A stretch of DNA of 24,442 nt from Gallionella sp. (GTDB lineage Bacteria > Pseudomonadota > Gammaproteobacteria > Burkholderiales > Gallionellaceae), in assembly GCA_023229845.1 (NCBI GenBank), contig JALNYK010000039.1, positions 1 to 24,442 on the forward strand, given 5' to 3'. Shown one piece after another: positions 8,048 through 14,831 of the stretch. The notes under the pieces were generated by a model. It was given only the letters and a program-made list of their open reading frames with translations. It was not told the origin of the DNA and searched no databases. Position numbers and translations under genes: made by a program. How positions within the stretch are numbered: the stretch's first letter is position 1; every line of letters starts with the position of its first letter.

Positions 8048-8122
8048 GACTGCTATGGCCGAATAGCACTCATTCAATGAATCCCCGCTGAACGACGGCC
8101 TCTGGCCGAAAGCGCCATGACA
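8048..8122. repeat. Degenerate direct repeat at the right end of the AT-rich island
   Basis: Two imperfect copies of about 29 bp lie at 8048-8076 and 8094-8122. Both begin GAC, contain TGGCCGAA followed by an AGC, and end in a CAT(T)-CA-like tail. They lie between the large island gene and the GNAT gene. I cannot assign them to a known element. Confidence 0.35.
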
Positions 8123-8134
8123 CTCAAAACTCCG

Positions 8135-8158
8135 GGATAGATGACGGGAAATCTATCC
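8135..8158 (-). terminator. Stem-loop at the end of the GNAT gene
   Basis: The arms GGATAGAT (8135-8142) and ATCTATCC (8151-8158) pair perfectly over 8 bp with an 8-base loop. They overlap the stop codon of the acetyltransferase gene. On the minus strand the hairpin is followed by CCGGAGTTTTGAG, a poor T-tract, so terminator function is plausible but not certain. Confidence 0.4.
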
Positions 8159-8878
8159 TTGTTTGACGAGAATGGATTCGGTCAGCCGGGATAAAGCAAC
8201 TCGCTGTATCCCCGCGTCGTCAAAGTTGTCGGGCGACAGCCAGGCCCGAAAAGTATCATCCAGCGCAGGCCATTCCTTGTCTATCGCGGCATACCAGGCC
8301 GTGTCGCGATTTCGCCCTTTGTTGACTGCCGCCTGGCGGAAGATGCCTTCGAACGAGAGGCCGAGGCGTTGCGCCGCCTGACGCGAGGGCTGATTCAGCG
8401 CGTTGCATTTCCATTCGTAACGACGATAGCCGAGGGCGAAGGCCTCCTTCATCATGAGGTGCATGGCCTCGGTGGCAACGGGCGTGCGCTGCATCAGCGG
8501 TGAAAAATTGAGATGCCCCACTTCGATAGAGCCGTTCGCGGGATCGATGCGCAGGAAGCTTGCGACGCCCACCGCCTTGTTCGTCGCGAGGCTGACGATG
8601 GCGAAGAACAGCGGGTCTGTCGTTGCGCTGACTTGCTCTACCCAAGCGCGATAGGAGGCGAGCGAGTCGAACGGGCCATAGGGCAGGTAAGTCCAGTTCC
8701 GCCCTTCGGCGTCCAATGCGTTGGCGGCATACAGGTCTGCGGCGTGTTGCGCGGCATCGAGCGGTTCGAGCCGGCAAAAGCGCCCCGCCATCGACTTGCG
8801 AACCGGACGGGCTGCGGACTTCCAGTCGGGGACGGGAAAACCGATGGGCTGGCCGAGTGGATTTGTGTCGGGGTGCAT
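8153..8878 (-). CDS. GNAT family N-acetyltransferase (RimJ/RimL-like)
   Basis: The 241-residue protein has the Acetyltransf_3 layout: an N-terminal RFCRLEPLDAAQHAADL strand-helix, the central IEVGHLNFSPLMQRTPVATEAMHLMM segment that forms the acetyl-CoA site, and a C-terminal CNALNQPSRQAAQRLGLSFEGIFRQ motif typical of RimL-like enzymes. These enzymes acetylate N-termini or small molecules; the substrate here is unknown. The start is the ATG at 8878. A perfect 12-bp palindrome, CGATCCGGATCG, lies just upstream at 8884-8895. The EamA transporter gene ends 60 bp upstream on the same strand, so the two may be co-transcribed. Confidence 0.85.
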   Translation of the reverse strand: MHPDTNPLGQPIGFPVPDWKSAARPVRKSMAGRFCRLEPLDAAQHAADLYAANALDAEGRNWTYLPYGPFDSLASYRAWVEQVSATTDPLFFAIVSLATNKAVGVASFLRIDPANGSIEVGHLNFSPLMQRTPVATEAMHLMMKEAFALGYRRYEWKCNALNQPSRQAAQRLGLSFEGIFRQAAVNKGRNRDTAWYAAIDKEWPALDDTFRAWLSPDNFDDAGIQRVALSRLTESILVKQG

Positions 8879-8938
8879 GTTTGCGATCCGGATCGGATGG
8901 GCTAAATGTTGTCTGGGGGCACTTTAGATAATTGCAGC

Positions 8939-9802
8939 CTATGAAGCAAACCGTCGTGCCCCGAGCACGCACAGGCCGACCGCCAGCGCGGAGGCGATCA
9001 TCGTCGCGCTGACGTGTTCTCCCAGCAGTGCCGCAGCCAGCCCCAGTCCGAAGAACGGTTGCAGCAATTGAAGCTGGCTGACGGATGCTGTGCCGCCCTG
9101 CGCCAGGCCGTGATACCAGAAGAAAAATCCGAGCAGCGTGCTGAACAGCGAGACGTAGGCGAGGCTCAGCAAGGCGGGCCAAGCGGCTTGCTGAAAATCT
9201 TCCGGCAGCATCCACAGGCACAGCGGCAGCATCAACGGCAGCGACCACACCAGCGCCCAGCAGATGACCTGCCATCCTCCCATGCGCCGCGCCAGACGCG
9301 CGCCCTCGGCATAGCCCAGTCCGCACAAGGCGATTGCGGCCAGCATCAGCAGGTCGTCGGCCAACGAAACGGCGATACCCTGCCCCATCGCAAAACCCGC
9401 CACGACCAAACTCCCGGACAGCGAAAACAGCCAGAACAGGCGACGCGGATTTTTGTCGCCGCGCAGCACGCCGAATATCACCGTCGCCATCGGCAATAGC
9501 CCGACGAACACGGTGGCATGCGCGGAACTGACATGTCGCAGCGCGAGTGCTAGCAATAGCGGGAAGCCGACCACCGCGCCGAGCGCAACTACCAGCAAGG
9601 AGGGGTTGTCGCTGCGCGCCGGCCGCGGCTGGCGCAACGCCAGCAGGATCAATGCGGCGAGCACGCCGGCAATCGCCGCCCGCGCCAACGAAAAGAAGAG
9701 GGGATCGAAGGTGGCGACCCCCAGCCGTGTCGCCGGAAGCGTGCCGCTGAAGATCAGCACGCCCAGCATGCCGCTGGAATAGCCCTTGAGTCCTTTGTCC
9801 AT
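8939..9802 (-). CDS. EamA-family (DMT superfamily) transporter
   Basis: The 287-residue protein is almost entirely hydrophobic, with about ten predicted membrane helices arranged as two EamA repeats. The C-terminal repeat has the typical YVSLFSTLLGFFFWYHGLAQGGTASVSQLQLLQPFFGLGLAAALLGE-like pattern. DMT exporters move amino acids, nucleosides or drugs out of the cell; the substrate is unknown. The ATG at 9802 (MDKGLKGYSSG) is preferred because transmembrane helix 1 begins about ten residues later. ATGs at 9838 and 9835 are alternatives. It diverges from a MocR-type regulator, a common pairing that suggests control by that regulator. Confidence 0.85.
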   Translation of the reverse strand: MDKGLKGYSSGMLGVLIFSGTLPATRLGVATFDPLFFSLARAAIAGVLAALILLALRQPRPARSDNPSLLVVALGAVVGFPLLLALALRHVSSAHATVFVGLLPMATVIFGVLRGDKNPRRLFWLFSLSGSLVVAGFAMGQGIAVSLADDLLMLAAIALCGLGYAEGARLARRMGGWQVICWALVWSLPLMLPLCLWMLPEDFQQAAWPALLSLAYVSLFSTLLGFFFWYHGLAQGGTASVSQLQLLQPFFGLGLAAALLGEHVSATMIASALAVGLCVLGARRFAS

Positions 9803-9869
9803 GTTCGCGCCCGCCGTTTCAAGAAGAGCCGGCATCATCCCCCGCAAATTCCTGAACCAACAGAGACAG

Positions 9870-9914
9870 ATGGGTACAATTCGAAGATACTGTCCGCAAA
9901 ACTCATGGGTACAA
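9870..9914. promoter_or_regulatory. Direct repeat and -10 box in the eamA/MocR divergent region
   Basis: ATGGGTACAA occurs at 9870-9879 and again at 9905-9914, 35 bp apart start to start and in the same orientation. MocR-family regulators are known to bind direct repeats. The first copy overlaps TACAAT (9875-9880), a good -10 match for the plus-strand regulator gene. A weak CTGAAC lies about 17 bp further upstream. The second copy ends six bases before the ATG at 9921. The layout suggests autoregulation. Confidence 0.5.
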
Positions 9915-9920
9915 AAAATC

Positions 9921-11315
9921 ATGCGAAGCAAGCCCGAACGGAAAGATGGCACCCGCGTGGACGCGGTGATGCAAACCATACGCGAGCAACTGGCCTCCCG
10001 TGCGCTGGTGCCGGGCGAGCGGCTGCCCTCCATCAGGCAGATGGCCGAACGTCTGGACGTGGCGAAGAATACCGTCGTCGAAGCCTACGACCGTCTCGCC
10101 GCCGACGGCGTGCTGACCGCGAAGCGCGGCTCGGGCTTTTATGTGTGCGGACATCTGCCGCCTTTGTCGCTGACCGATGCGAAGACGACGCGGGATCGCA
10201 GCATCGATCCGCTGTGGATCATCCGCCAGTCGCTCGAAGCCGAATCGGACATGCTCAGGCCCGGCTGCGGCTGGCTGCCCCCGTCATGGTTACCGGACGA
10301 GGAAATCCGCCGCACCTTGCGGCGCGTGTCCAAGGAACAGCAAACCAGTTTGCTGGAATACGGGCATCCGTACGGGCACCTGGCCTTGCGCGAACAACTC
10401 AGCCGCCGCCTCGGCGAGCGCGGCGTCGCGGCGACTTCCCGCCAGATCATCCTGGCCGATTCCGGCACCCAGGCCATCGATCTGATTTGCCGTTTTCTGC
10501 TGGAGCCGGGCGACACGGTGCTGATCGACGATCCGGGCTATTTCAACTTCCAGGCATTGCTGCGCGCGCACCGCGTGCAACTGGTCGCCGTGCCCTATAC
10601 CGAACAGGGGCCGGATGTGGGGGCGATGGAAAAACTGCTGGCGCAACACAAGCCGCGCCTGTATCTGACCAACACGGTTTTCCACAACCCGACCGGTGCG
10701 GTGCTCTCGCCCATCGTCGCGCACCGCGTGCTCAAGCTGGCCGAGGACCACGACCTGCTGATTATCGAGGACGACATCTACGCCGAATTCGCGCAGAACA
10801 CCTCGCCCCTGCTGGCCTCGTTCGACGGCTTGAACCGGGTGGTCCATGTCGGCAGTTTTTCCAAGGTGCTGACGGCGTCGGCGCGCTGCGGCTACATCGC
10901 GGTGCGGCCGGACTGGGCGGAAGCCATCGTCGATCTGAAACTGGCCACCACGCTGAGCAGCAACGGCCTGGGCGCGGAGCTGGTCTACTCCATGCTGCGC
11001 CAAGGCGCTTATCGCCACCACGTCGATGCGCTACGCGGCCGGCTGGCCGACGCCATGGGCCGCACGCTGCACCGCCTGGATAAACTCGGCATCGCCCCGT
11101 GGATGAAACCGCAAGGCGGCATGTTCCTCTGGGTGTGCCTGCCGCAAGGGCTGGACTCGGCCAAAGTATCGCGCAAAGCCTTGCGCGACGGCGTCGTCCT
11201 CGCCCCCGGCAACGTATTCAGCCTGAGCCAGACGGCGTCGCCGTTCATGCGCTTCAACGTGGCGCAATGCCAGCCGCCGAAGGTGTTCGAGGTGTTGGAG
11301 AGGGCGATGGAATAA
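9921..11315 (+). CDS. MocR-type regulator: GntR HTH plus class I aminotransferase domain
   Basis: The 464-residue protein has an N-terminal winged-helix domain at about residues 12-75 (VPGERLPSIRQMAERLDVAKNTVVEAYDRL). It is followed by a fold-type-I aminotransferase-like domain. The PLP-lysine motif is HVGSFSKVL, with K315 as the probable Schiff-base lysine; PGYFNFQ and DDIYAEF are other conserved blocks. MocR proteins use PLP as effector and often regulate PLP synthesis, amino-acid metabolism or an adjacent transporter. The ATG at 9921 is chosen because the HTH begins right after it; an in-frame ATG at 9870 would add 17 residues. It diverges from the EamA transporter gene, its likely target. 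I cannot tell whether it is PdxR proper. Confidence 0.88.
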   Translation: MRSKPERKDGTRVDAVMQTIREQLASRALVPGERLPSIRQMAERLDVAKNTVVEAYDRLAADGVLTAKRGSGFYVCGHLPPLSLTDAKTTRDRSIDPLWIIRQSLEAESDMLRPGCGWLPPSWLPDEEIRRTLRRVSKEQQTSLLEYGHPYGHLALREQLSRRLGERGVAATSRQIILADSGTQAIDLICRFLLEPGDTVLIDDPGYFNFQALLRAHRVQLVAVPYTEQGPDVGAMEKLLAQHKPRLYLTNTVFHNPTGAVLSPIVAHRVLKLAEDHDLLIIEDDIYAEFAQNTSPLLASFDGLNRVVHVGSFSKVLTASARCGYIAVRPDWAEAIVDLKLATTLSSNGLGAELVYSMLRQGAYRHHVDALRGRLADAMGRTLHRLDKLGIAPWMKPQGGMFLWVCLPQGLDSAKVSRKALRDGVVLAPGNVFSLSQTASPFMRFNVAQCQPPKVFEVLERAME

Positions 11316-11342
11316 AACCTTCCCTCACGAAAACCGTCCCCC

Positions 11343-11413
11343 ATAGGAGCGGCTTCAGCCGCGATAGACGCTTTGCGCCCCCGCCTCCCCATCGCGACTA
11401 AAGTCGCTCCTAC
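11343..11413. repeat. REP-like inverted pair (REPIN/BIME type)
   Basis: Two short palindromic units face each other. Unit 1 (11343-11365) reads ATAGGAGCGGCTTCAGCCGC plus GAT. Unit 2 (11391-11413) is ATCGCGACTAAAGTCGCTCC plus TAC. The reverse complement of unit 2 nearly matches unit 1, and each unit folds on its own. The spacer is 25 bp. This matches the REP doublets that are mobilised by RAYT transposases. It lies between the MocR-type and GlxA-type genes and may also terminate transcription. Confidence 0.75.
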
Positions 11414-11467
11414 AAAAAACGCCCTCCACTCCGAGCAAAGACATAATTCGTGCTCCGCATTGCTTTT

Positions 11468-11509
11468 CGGCAGTGGCATAATCGGCCATCCATATGCCGG
11501 ATCTGCCAA
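11468..11509. promoter_or_regulatory. Candidate operator, copy 2 of the 42-bp bipartite dyad
   Basis: CGGCAGTGGCATAA (11468-11481), 12 variable bases, ATGCCG (11494-11499), then GATCTGCCAA (11500-11509). The blocks and spacing equal those at 5275-5316. This copy ends one base before the ATG of the GlxA-type gene, so binding would block its expression. CATAAT at 11477-11482 could be a -10 box inside the site. Confidence 0.6.
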
Positions 11510-11510
11510 C

Positions 11511-12473
11511 ATGAAAATCGCCCTATTGCTCGAAGAAGGCTCCACCTCGTCCAGCGTCGCCACCACGCTCGACATGTTCCGCCTCGCCCAGCGTTTCCAG
11601 CCGGATGCGGGCTGGCAGCCGCATTTGTTTTCCACGCACGGCGGGCCGGTGCGCCTGACCGATGCGCTGCTGGTGGAGACGCACCGCTTGCCCGCCGACC
11701 TCGGCGGATACGACGCGATCATCCTGCCGGGCTTCTTCGCCGAATCGGTCGAGCGCATCGCCGAAAGCATGCAGACCACCTGGCGCGGCGTCATCGCCCG
11801 ATTACAGAAGCTGCCTGGTGATACGCTGGTCGCGGCAAGCTGTTACGGCACTTTCGTATTGGCGGAAGCGGGCTTGCTGGACGGCGTTCCGGCGACGACC
11901 ACCTGGTGGTTCGCCGAGGCTTTCCATCAACGCTATCCGCAAGTTCAGCTCGACGCGGACAAGACGCTGGTCGATAGCGGACGCGCCATCACCGCAGGCG
12001 CGATGACCGCGCATACGGACCTCGCCCTGCATGTGCTGCGCCGTCTGGGCGGCGTGGCGCTGGCGCGCAACGTGAGCGGCATCATGCTGGTGGACGGCGC
12101 GCGCACTTCGCAACGCCCGTTCATGTCCGTGCAGAAAGATTATTCAGAGCCGCTGATCCGGGACGCCATCGCATGGATGGAAAAACACCTCGCGCAACCC
12201 GTCGCCATCGACGAACTGGCTAGCGCCATGCACGTCAGTTACCGCACGCTCAACCGCCGCTTCGTCGAAATCACCGGCATGACGCCGCTCGCCTACCTGC
12301 AAGCACTGAAAATCGAACGCGCAAAGGAATTGCTGGAAGTCTCGCGCGCCGATTTCGAGACGATTACGGAGAAGGTGGGGTACGGCGATGCGTCGTCGTT
12401 CCGGCGGCTGTTCAAGCGTGCGACGGGACTCTCGCCGATGCAGTACCGGAGGCAATTTAAAGCGAAGCCCTAA
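11511..12473 (+). CDS. GlxA-family transcriptional regulator (DJ-1/PfpI plus AraC HTH)
   Basis: The 320-residue protein has an N-terminal DJ-1/PfpI domain (about residues 1-175). A cysteine at the nucleophile-elbow position, C111 (AASCYGTFVLAEAG), is present, although regulators of this type usually use the domain for ligand sensing. The C-terminal AraC domain (about 215-318) has two helix-turn-helix units, VAIDELASAMHVSYRTLNRRF and FETITEKVGYGDASSFRRLF. The start at 11511 is chosen because MKIALLLEEGS begins the first strand of the DJ-1 fold. Upstream in-frame codons run through the REP pair and are not credible. The 42-bp dyad directly before the ATG is shared with the NTF2/cysteine-hydrolase operon, suggesting autoregulation and control of that operon. 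Confidence 0.88.
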   Translation: MKIALLLEEGSTSSSVATTLDMFRLAQRFQPDAGWQPHLFSTHGGPVRLTDALLVETHRLPADLGGYDAIILPGFFAESVERIAESMQTTWRGVIARLQKLPGDTLVAASCYGTFVLAEAGLLDGVPATTTWWFAEAFHQRYPQVQLDADKTLVDSGRAITAGAMTAHTDLALHVLRRLGGVALARNVSGIMLVDGARTSQRPFMSVQKDYSEPLIRDAIAWMEKHLAQPVAIDELASAMHVSYRTLNRRFVEITGMTPLAYLQALKIERAKELLEVSRADFETITEKVGYGDASSFRRLFKRATGLSPMQYRRQFKAKP

Positions 12474-12531
12474 TCCGGAATGAACATCCCTACGAGACTG
12501 GCGTTACCAATTGATGTGTCGCTACCGCCTG

Positions 12532-12840
12532 TCAGACTTCTCGTGAGCCGGTGATGTCATAAGCAGTGAACTTTCGTTCAAGCAGGCCCAAGCTGCGTGC
12601 AGCGGTTCTCCACGGTTCGATATGCGGTGCTTGCAGATGCCGTGCGAGGCTTTCATGATCGGGCCACAGCTCCGAAAAGCGAATCAGGCCGGGATCGAAG
12701 GGATCTTCCGCCACATCATAGGCGATGCATCCATCAGTCTTGTATGTAGTTTCGACCAGTTTCCGCAAGTGCGGACGGACATCCGCCATCCGCTCTGGCG
12801 GAAACCTGAGTATTCCAAAAACTGCTACTTCTGGATGCAT
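12532..12840 (-). CDS. Antibiotic biosynthesis monooxygenase (ABM) domain protein
   Basis: The 102-residue product fits a single ABM ferredoxin-like domain: VAVFGILRFPPERMADVRPHLRKLVETTYKTDGCIAYDV, then FSELWPDHESLARHLQAPHIEPW. Members such as YgiN oxidise quinol-type or polyketide substrates without cofactors, usually as dimers. The ATG at 12840 is chosen because GAGGTGA sits a few bases upstream; a start at 12864 is possible but has no such site. It begins 20 bp after the nitroreductase stop and is the last gene of the tetR-CMD-nitroreductase-ABM run. Together the enzymes suggest response to a quinone or electrophile. Confidence 0.85.
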   Translation of the reverse strand: MHPEVAVFGILRFPPERMADVRPHLRKLVETTYKTDGCIAYDVAEDPFDPGLIRFSELWPDHESLARHLQAPHIEPWRTAARSLGLLERKFTAYDITGSREV

Positions 12841-12860
12841 AGAATCACCTCGCCAAATTA

Positions 12861-13469
12861 TCAATGCGCGAACCGGTCGATGATGACAGCCTCATCCTGA
12901 GGCAGCGATCCCGGGCGCGGCATCGGCTCCTTGATTCCCTTGCCGATCACGACGAACATGGCAATGGCGTGGTCGGCAGGCAGATTGATGAGCTTGCCGA
13001 TCGCATCGAAATCGAAGCCGTCCATCGGGCATGACTGATATCCCATCTCCTGTGCCGCGAGCATTAGCGTCATGGCCGCCATGCCGCACGAACGCATGCC
13101 TTCGTCCCGCTGCACCTGTTCGCGCCCATCGTAGTACTGGGCCATGGCGGGAAGGATGTAGTCCTGCACCGGCTGCGGAGCATTGCACCAATAGCGGACC
13201 GGTTCCTTGTTCCATGCCTTGAGATCGGCGGTCAGCACCACCAGCAAGGATGCATCCGTCACTTGAGCCTGATCCCAAGCGGCAGCGCGCACCTGCTTGC
13301 GCAGTTCCGGATCGCGCACCAGCACAAAGCGCCAGTTCTGGATGTTCCATGCGGTGGGCGACATCCTGGCCAACGACATCAACTTCTCGATTTCCGCTTC
13401 GCTCATGCGGTGGTTGGGGTCATACACCTTGACGGCGCGGCGTTGTTCTACAGCTTGGGATACATCCAT
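12861..13469 (-). CDS. Nitroreductase family protein (FMN-dependent)
   Basis: The 202-residue protein has the nitroreductase layout. The N-terminal QAVEQRRAVKVYDP block carries the basic residues that bind FMN phosphate. It is followed by LARMSPTAWNIQNWRFVLVRD (flavin-side loop) and near the C-terminus GMAAMTLMLAAQEMGYQSCPMDGFD. These enzymes reduce nitroaromatics, quinones or enones with NAD(P)H. An AAGGA box precedes the ATG. It starts 12 bp after the CMD gene and ends 20 bp before the ABM gene, so it sits mid-operon under the TetR-type regulator upstream. Confidence 0.9.
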   Translation of the reverse strand: MDVSQAVEQRRAVKVYDPNHRMSEAEIEKLMSLARMSPTAWNIQNWRFVLVRDPELRKQVRAAAWDQAQVTDASLLVVLTADLKAWNKEPVRYWCNAPQPVQDYILPAMAQYYDGREQVQRDEGMRSCGMAAMTLMLAAQEMGYQSCPMDGFDFDAIGKLINLPADHAIAMFVVIGKGIKEPMPRPGSLPQDEAVIIDRFAH

Positions 13470-13481
13470 TTTTATTTCCTT

Positions 13482-14015
13482 TCAGTAATCGTTTTCAATT
13501 TTGAAGGTGTTGAACACAATATCGGCTGCCACGTTACGCGCTCCGTGATACACCGCATCCATGATTTCCCCATCGTTCCAACCCAATGCGCGCAGCTGAT
13601 CCAGCTCCGTTTTTTCGACCGATTTCGGCGATTGGGTCGCCTTCAGTACCAGAAGCAGCATGGCTTTATCTTTTTCCGGCAAGGGCGCTTCTTGCGGGTC
13701 GCGTTTGGTTGCGGCAATTTGTTCGGGAGTCATATTCGCCATGCCCATCAGCATGGCTTCGTTGAGGCCGACGCAATATTGGCAGTCGTTTTTCTGCGAT
13801 ACCAGCATGCGCACCGTGGCCAGCAAAGGAAAACTGAGCGTGGGATGCTGCATGTAATAGGCGATTGCCATGAAATTCTGTTCCAGCAATGCCGGGCTTG
13901 AGCTGTACATCTGGAAGGCGTTCGGCACGCGCCCCATCGTTTGCTGGATTTTTCCGTAAATCTCCGCCACTTTGCCGCTTGCCTGCTCCGGCGCAACTGT
14001 AGAAATAATGCTCAT
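13482..14015 (-). CDS. Carboxymuconolactone decarboxylase/AhpD-like protein
   Basis: The 177-residue protein is of the CMD/AhpD-like peroxidase-related type. The redox CxxC is at C78 and C81 (DCQYCVGLNE). AhpD-type enzymes have a histidine four residues after the second cysteine; here it is N85. Preceding blocks (GRVPNAFQMYSSSPALLEQ, TVRMLVSQKNDCQYC) and the later LRALGWNDGEIMDAVYHGARN are typical of the family. The ATG at 14015 follows GGGAGG with a four-base spacer. It is the first enzyme gene after tetR, and a TACCG/CGGTA palindrome lies 15 bp upstream. Predicted role: thiol-dependent peroxide or electrophile handling. Confidence 0.85.
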   Translation of the reverse strand: MSIISTVAPEQASGKVAEIYGKIQQTMGRVPNAFQMYSSSPALLEQNFMAIAYYMQHPTLSFPLLATVRMLVSQKNDCQYCVGLNEAMLMGMANMTPEQIAATKRDPQEAPLPEKDKAMLLLVLKATQSPKSVEKTELDQLRALGWNDGEIMDAVYHGARNVAADIVFNTFKIENDY

Positions 14016-14029
14016 GATGCCTCCCGTAG

Positions 14030-14047
14030 ATACCGATCATCCGGTAT
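14030..14047. promoter_or_regulatory. Candidate TetR operator before the CMD operon
   Basis: ATACCG and CGGTAT arms are separated by six bases, in the 50-bp gap between tetR and the CMD gene. The half-sites equal those of the palindrome at 14716-14731, though the spacing differs (six versus two). Confidence 0.5.
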
Positions 14048-14065
14048 GTTAAACAACAAAAAAAA

Positions 14066-14704
14066 TCACCCACCCTTGTATTGCTCCTGCGTTGCGACAG
14101 CCGGTTCCGACTGCAATCCTCGAACATAACCATGCAACTGCTTCATGCAGCTCGCAAATACTTCAGGAGAGCGCATGTTCTTGGCTATTCCGATACATCC
14201 TTCCCAAGCAGAGGCGATGAACAGCGCGGTTGGCTGGCAGTCGACATCCGGCCTGATCACACCCTGCTTTTGCCCGCGCGTGAGAGCATCCTCGATTGCT
14301 TGTTGCCACAACCCGAAAACAGCGCTTAGCCGCGCCTGGAACAATTCATCCAGAGCGCTCATTTCCTGCATCAGGTTATTCAGCGGACACCCCAGCATGA
14401 CGTATTCCGACGGCACCTTTTGGTCGATAGTGGCGATAATCTCCAGCAGCGTTTCTACGGGGCGCTCACTTTCGCGCAACGGCCTGAAAATCAGGGCATC
14501 CAGCCGCTTTTTTATGACCTCGTCAATCACCGCCAGCCCCAATGCCTGCTTGGTCGGAAAATGGTGATACAGCGCGCCTTTGGTCATGCCAGTATCCTGC
14601 AGGATATTGGTGATGCTCGCCGCCTGAAAACCTTTACGATGAATTTCGCAAAAGGCGAATTGCAGGATTTTTTCGCGGGTAAGGTCGGGTTGTTTTGTGC
14701 TCAT
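14066..14704 (-). CDS. TetR/AcrR family transcriptional regulator
   Basis: The 212-residue protein has an N-terminal TetR HTH at about residues 8-55 (REKILQFAFCEIHRKGFQAASITNILQDTGMTKGALYHHFPTKQAL). It is followed by an all-helical ligand domain. The sequence around GCPLNNLMQEMSALDELFQARL resembles regulators of the AcrR/NemR-like branch. Starts at 14713 and 14704 are in frame; MSTKQPD at 14704 is preferred because the upstream codons run towards the operator. A perfect palindrome at 14716-14731 lies directly upstream. The gene is followed at 50 bp by the CMD-nitroreductase-ABM genes. Inference: it represses itself and that operon and is relieved by an electrophile. Confidence 0.9.
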   Translation of the reverse strand: MSTKQPDLTREKILQFAFCEIHRKGFQAASITNILQDTGMTKGALYHHFPTKQALGLAVIDEVIKKRLDALIFRPLRESERPVETLLEIIATIDQKVPSEYVMLGCPLNNLMQEMSALDELFQARLSAVFGLWQQAIEDALTRGQKQGVIRPDVDCQPTALFIASAWEGCIGIAKNMRSPEVFASCMKQLHGYVRGLQSEPAVATQEQYKGG

Positions 14705-14715
14705 GGGATACATTA

Positions 14716-14731
14716 CATACCGAGCGGTATG
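14716..14731. promoter_or_regulatory. Perfect palindrome, candidate TetR operator
   Basis: CATACCG-AG-CGGTATG is a perfect 7-bp inverted repeat. It lies 12 bp upstream of the tetR ATG. Size and symmetry are typical of TetR-family operators. Confidence 0.65.
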
Positions 14732-14796
14732 GATGTGTCAAGAAGCGAATGTTGGGAGATTGCAAATCGCCGATTGGCGGTGCTGTAAGGGAGTCG

Positions 14797-14822
14797 CCCC
14801 TCTCCCGCAAGCGAGAGAGGGG
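14797..14822. repeat. Intergenic stem-loop repeat, second copy
   Basis: CCCCTCTC and GAGAGGGG arms flank a C-CGCAAGCG-A core. It is related to the stem-loop at 690-715. It lies between the merR-type gene end and tetR, and may terminate the former. Confidence 0.5.
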
Positions 14823-14831
14823 CGGAGGTCA

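Noticed and set aside
8884..8895. Perfect palindrome CGATCCGGATCG
   Set aside because: A 12-bp palindrome of GC-rich composition is weak evidence alone, and no second copy was seen near related genes.
8256..9326. 356-codon minus-strand frame across the GNAT and EamA genes
   Set aside because: It is an out-of-frame shadow with an Arg- and Ala-rich product; the other frames carry the family motifs.
9905..11083. 392-codon plus-strand frame overlapping the MocR-type gene
   Set aside because: It is a shifted frame of the same DNA; the MocR frame carries the HTH and PLP-lysine motifs.
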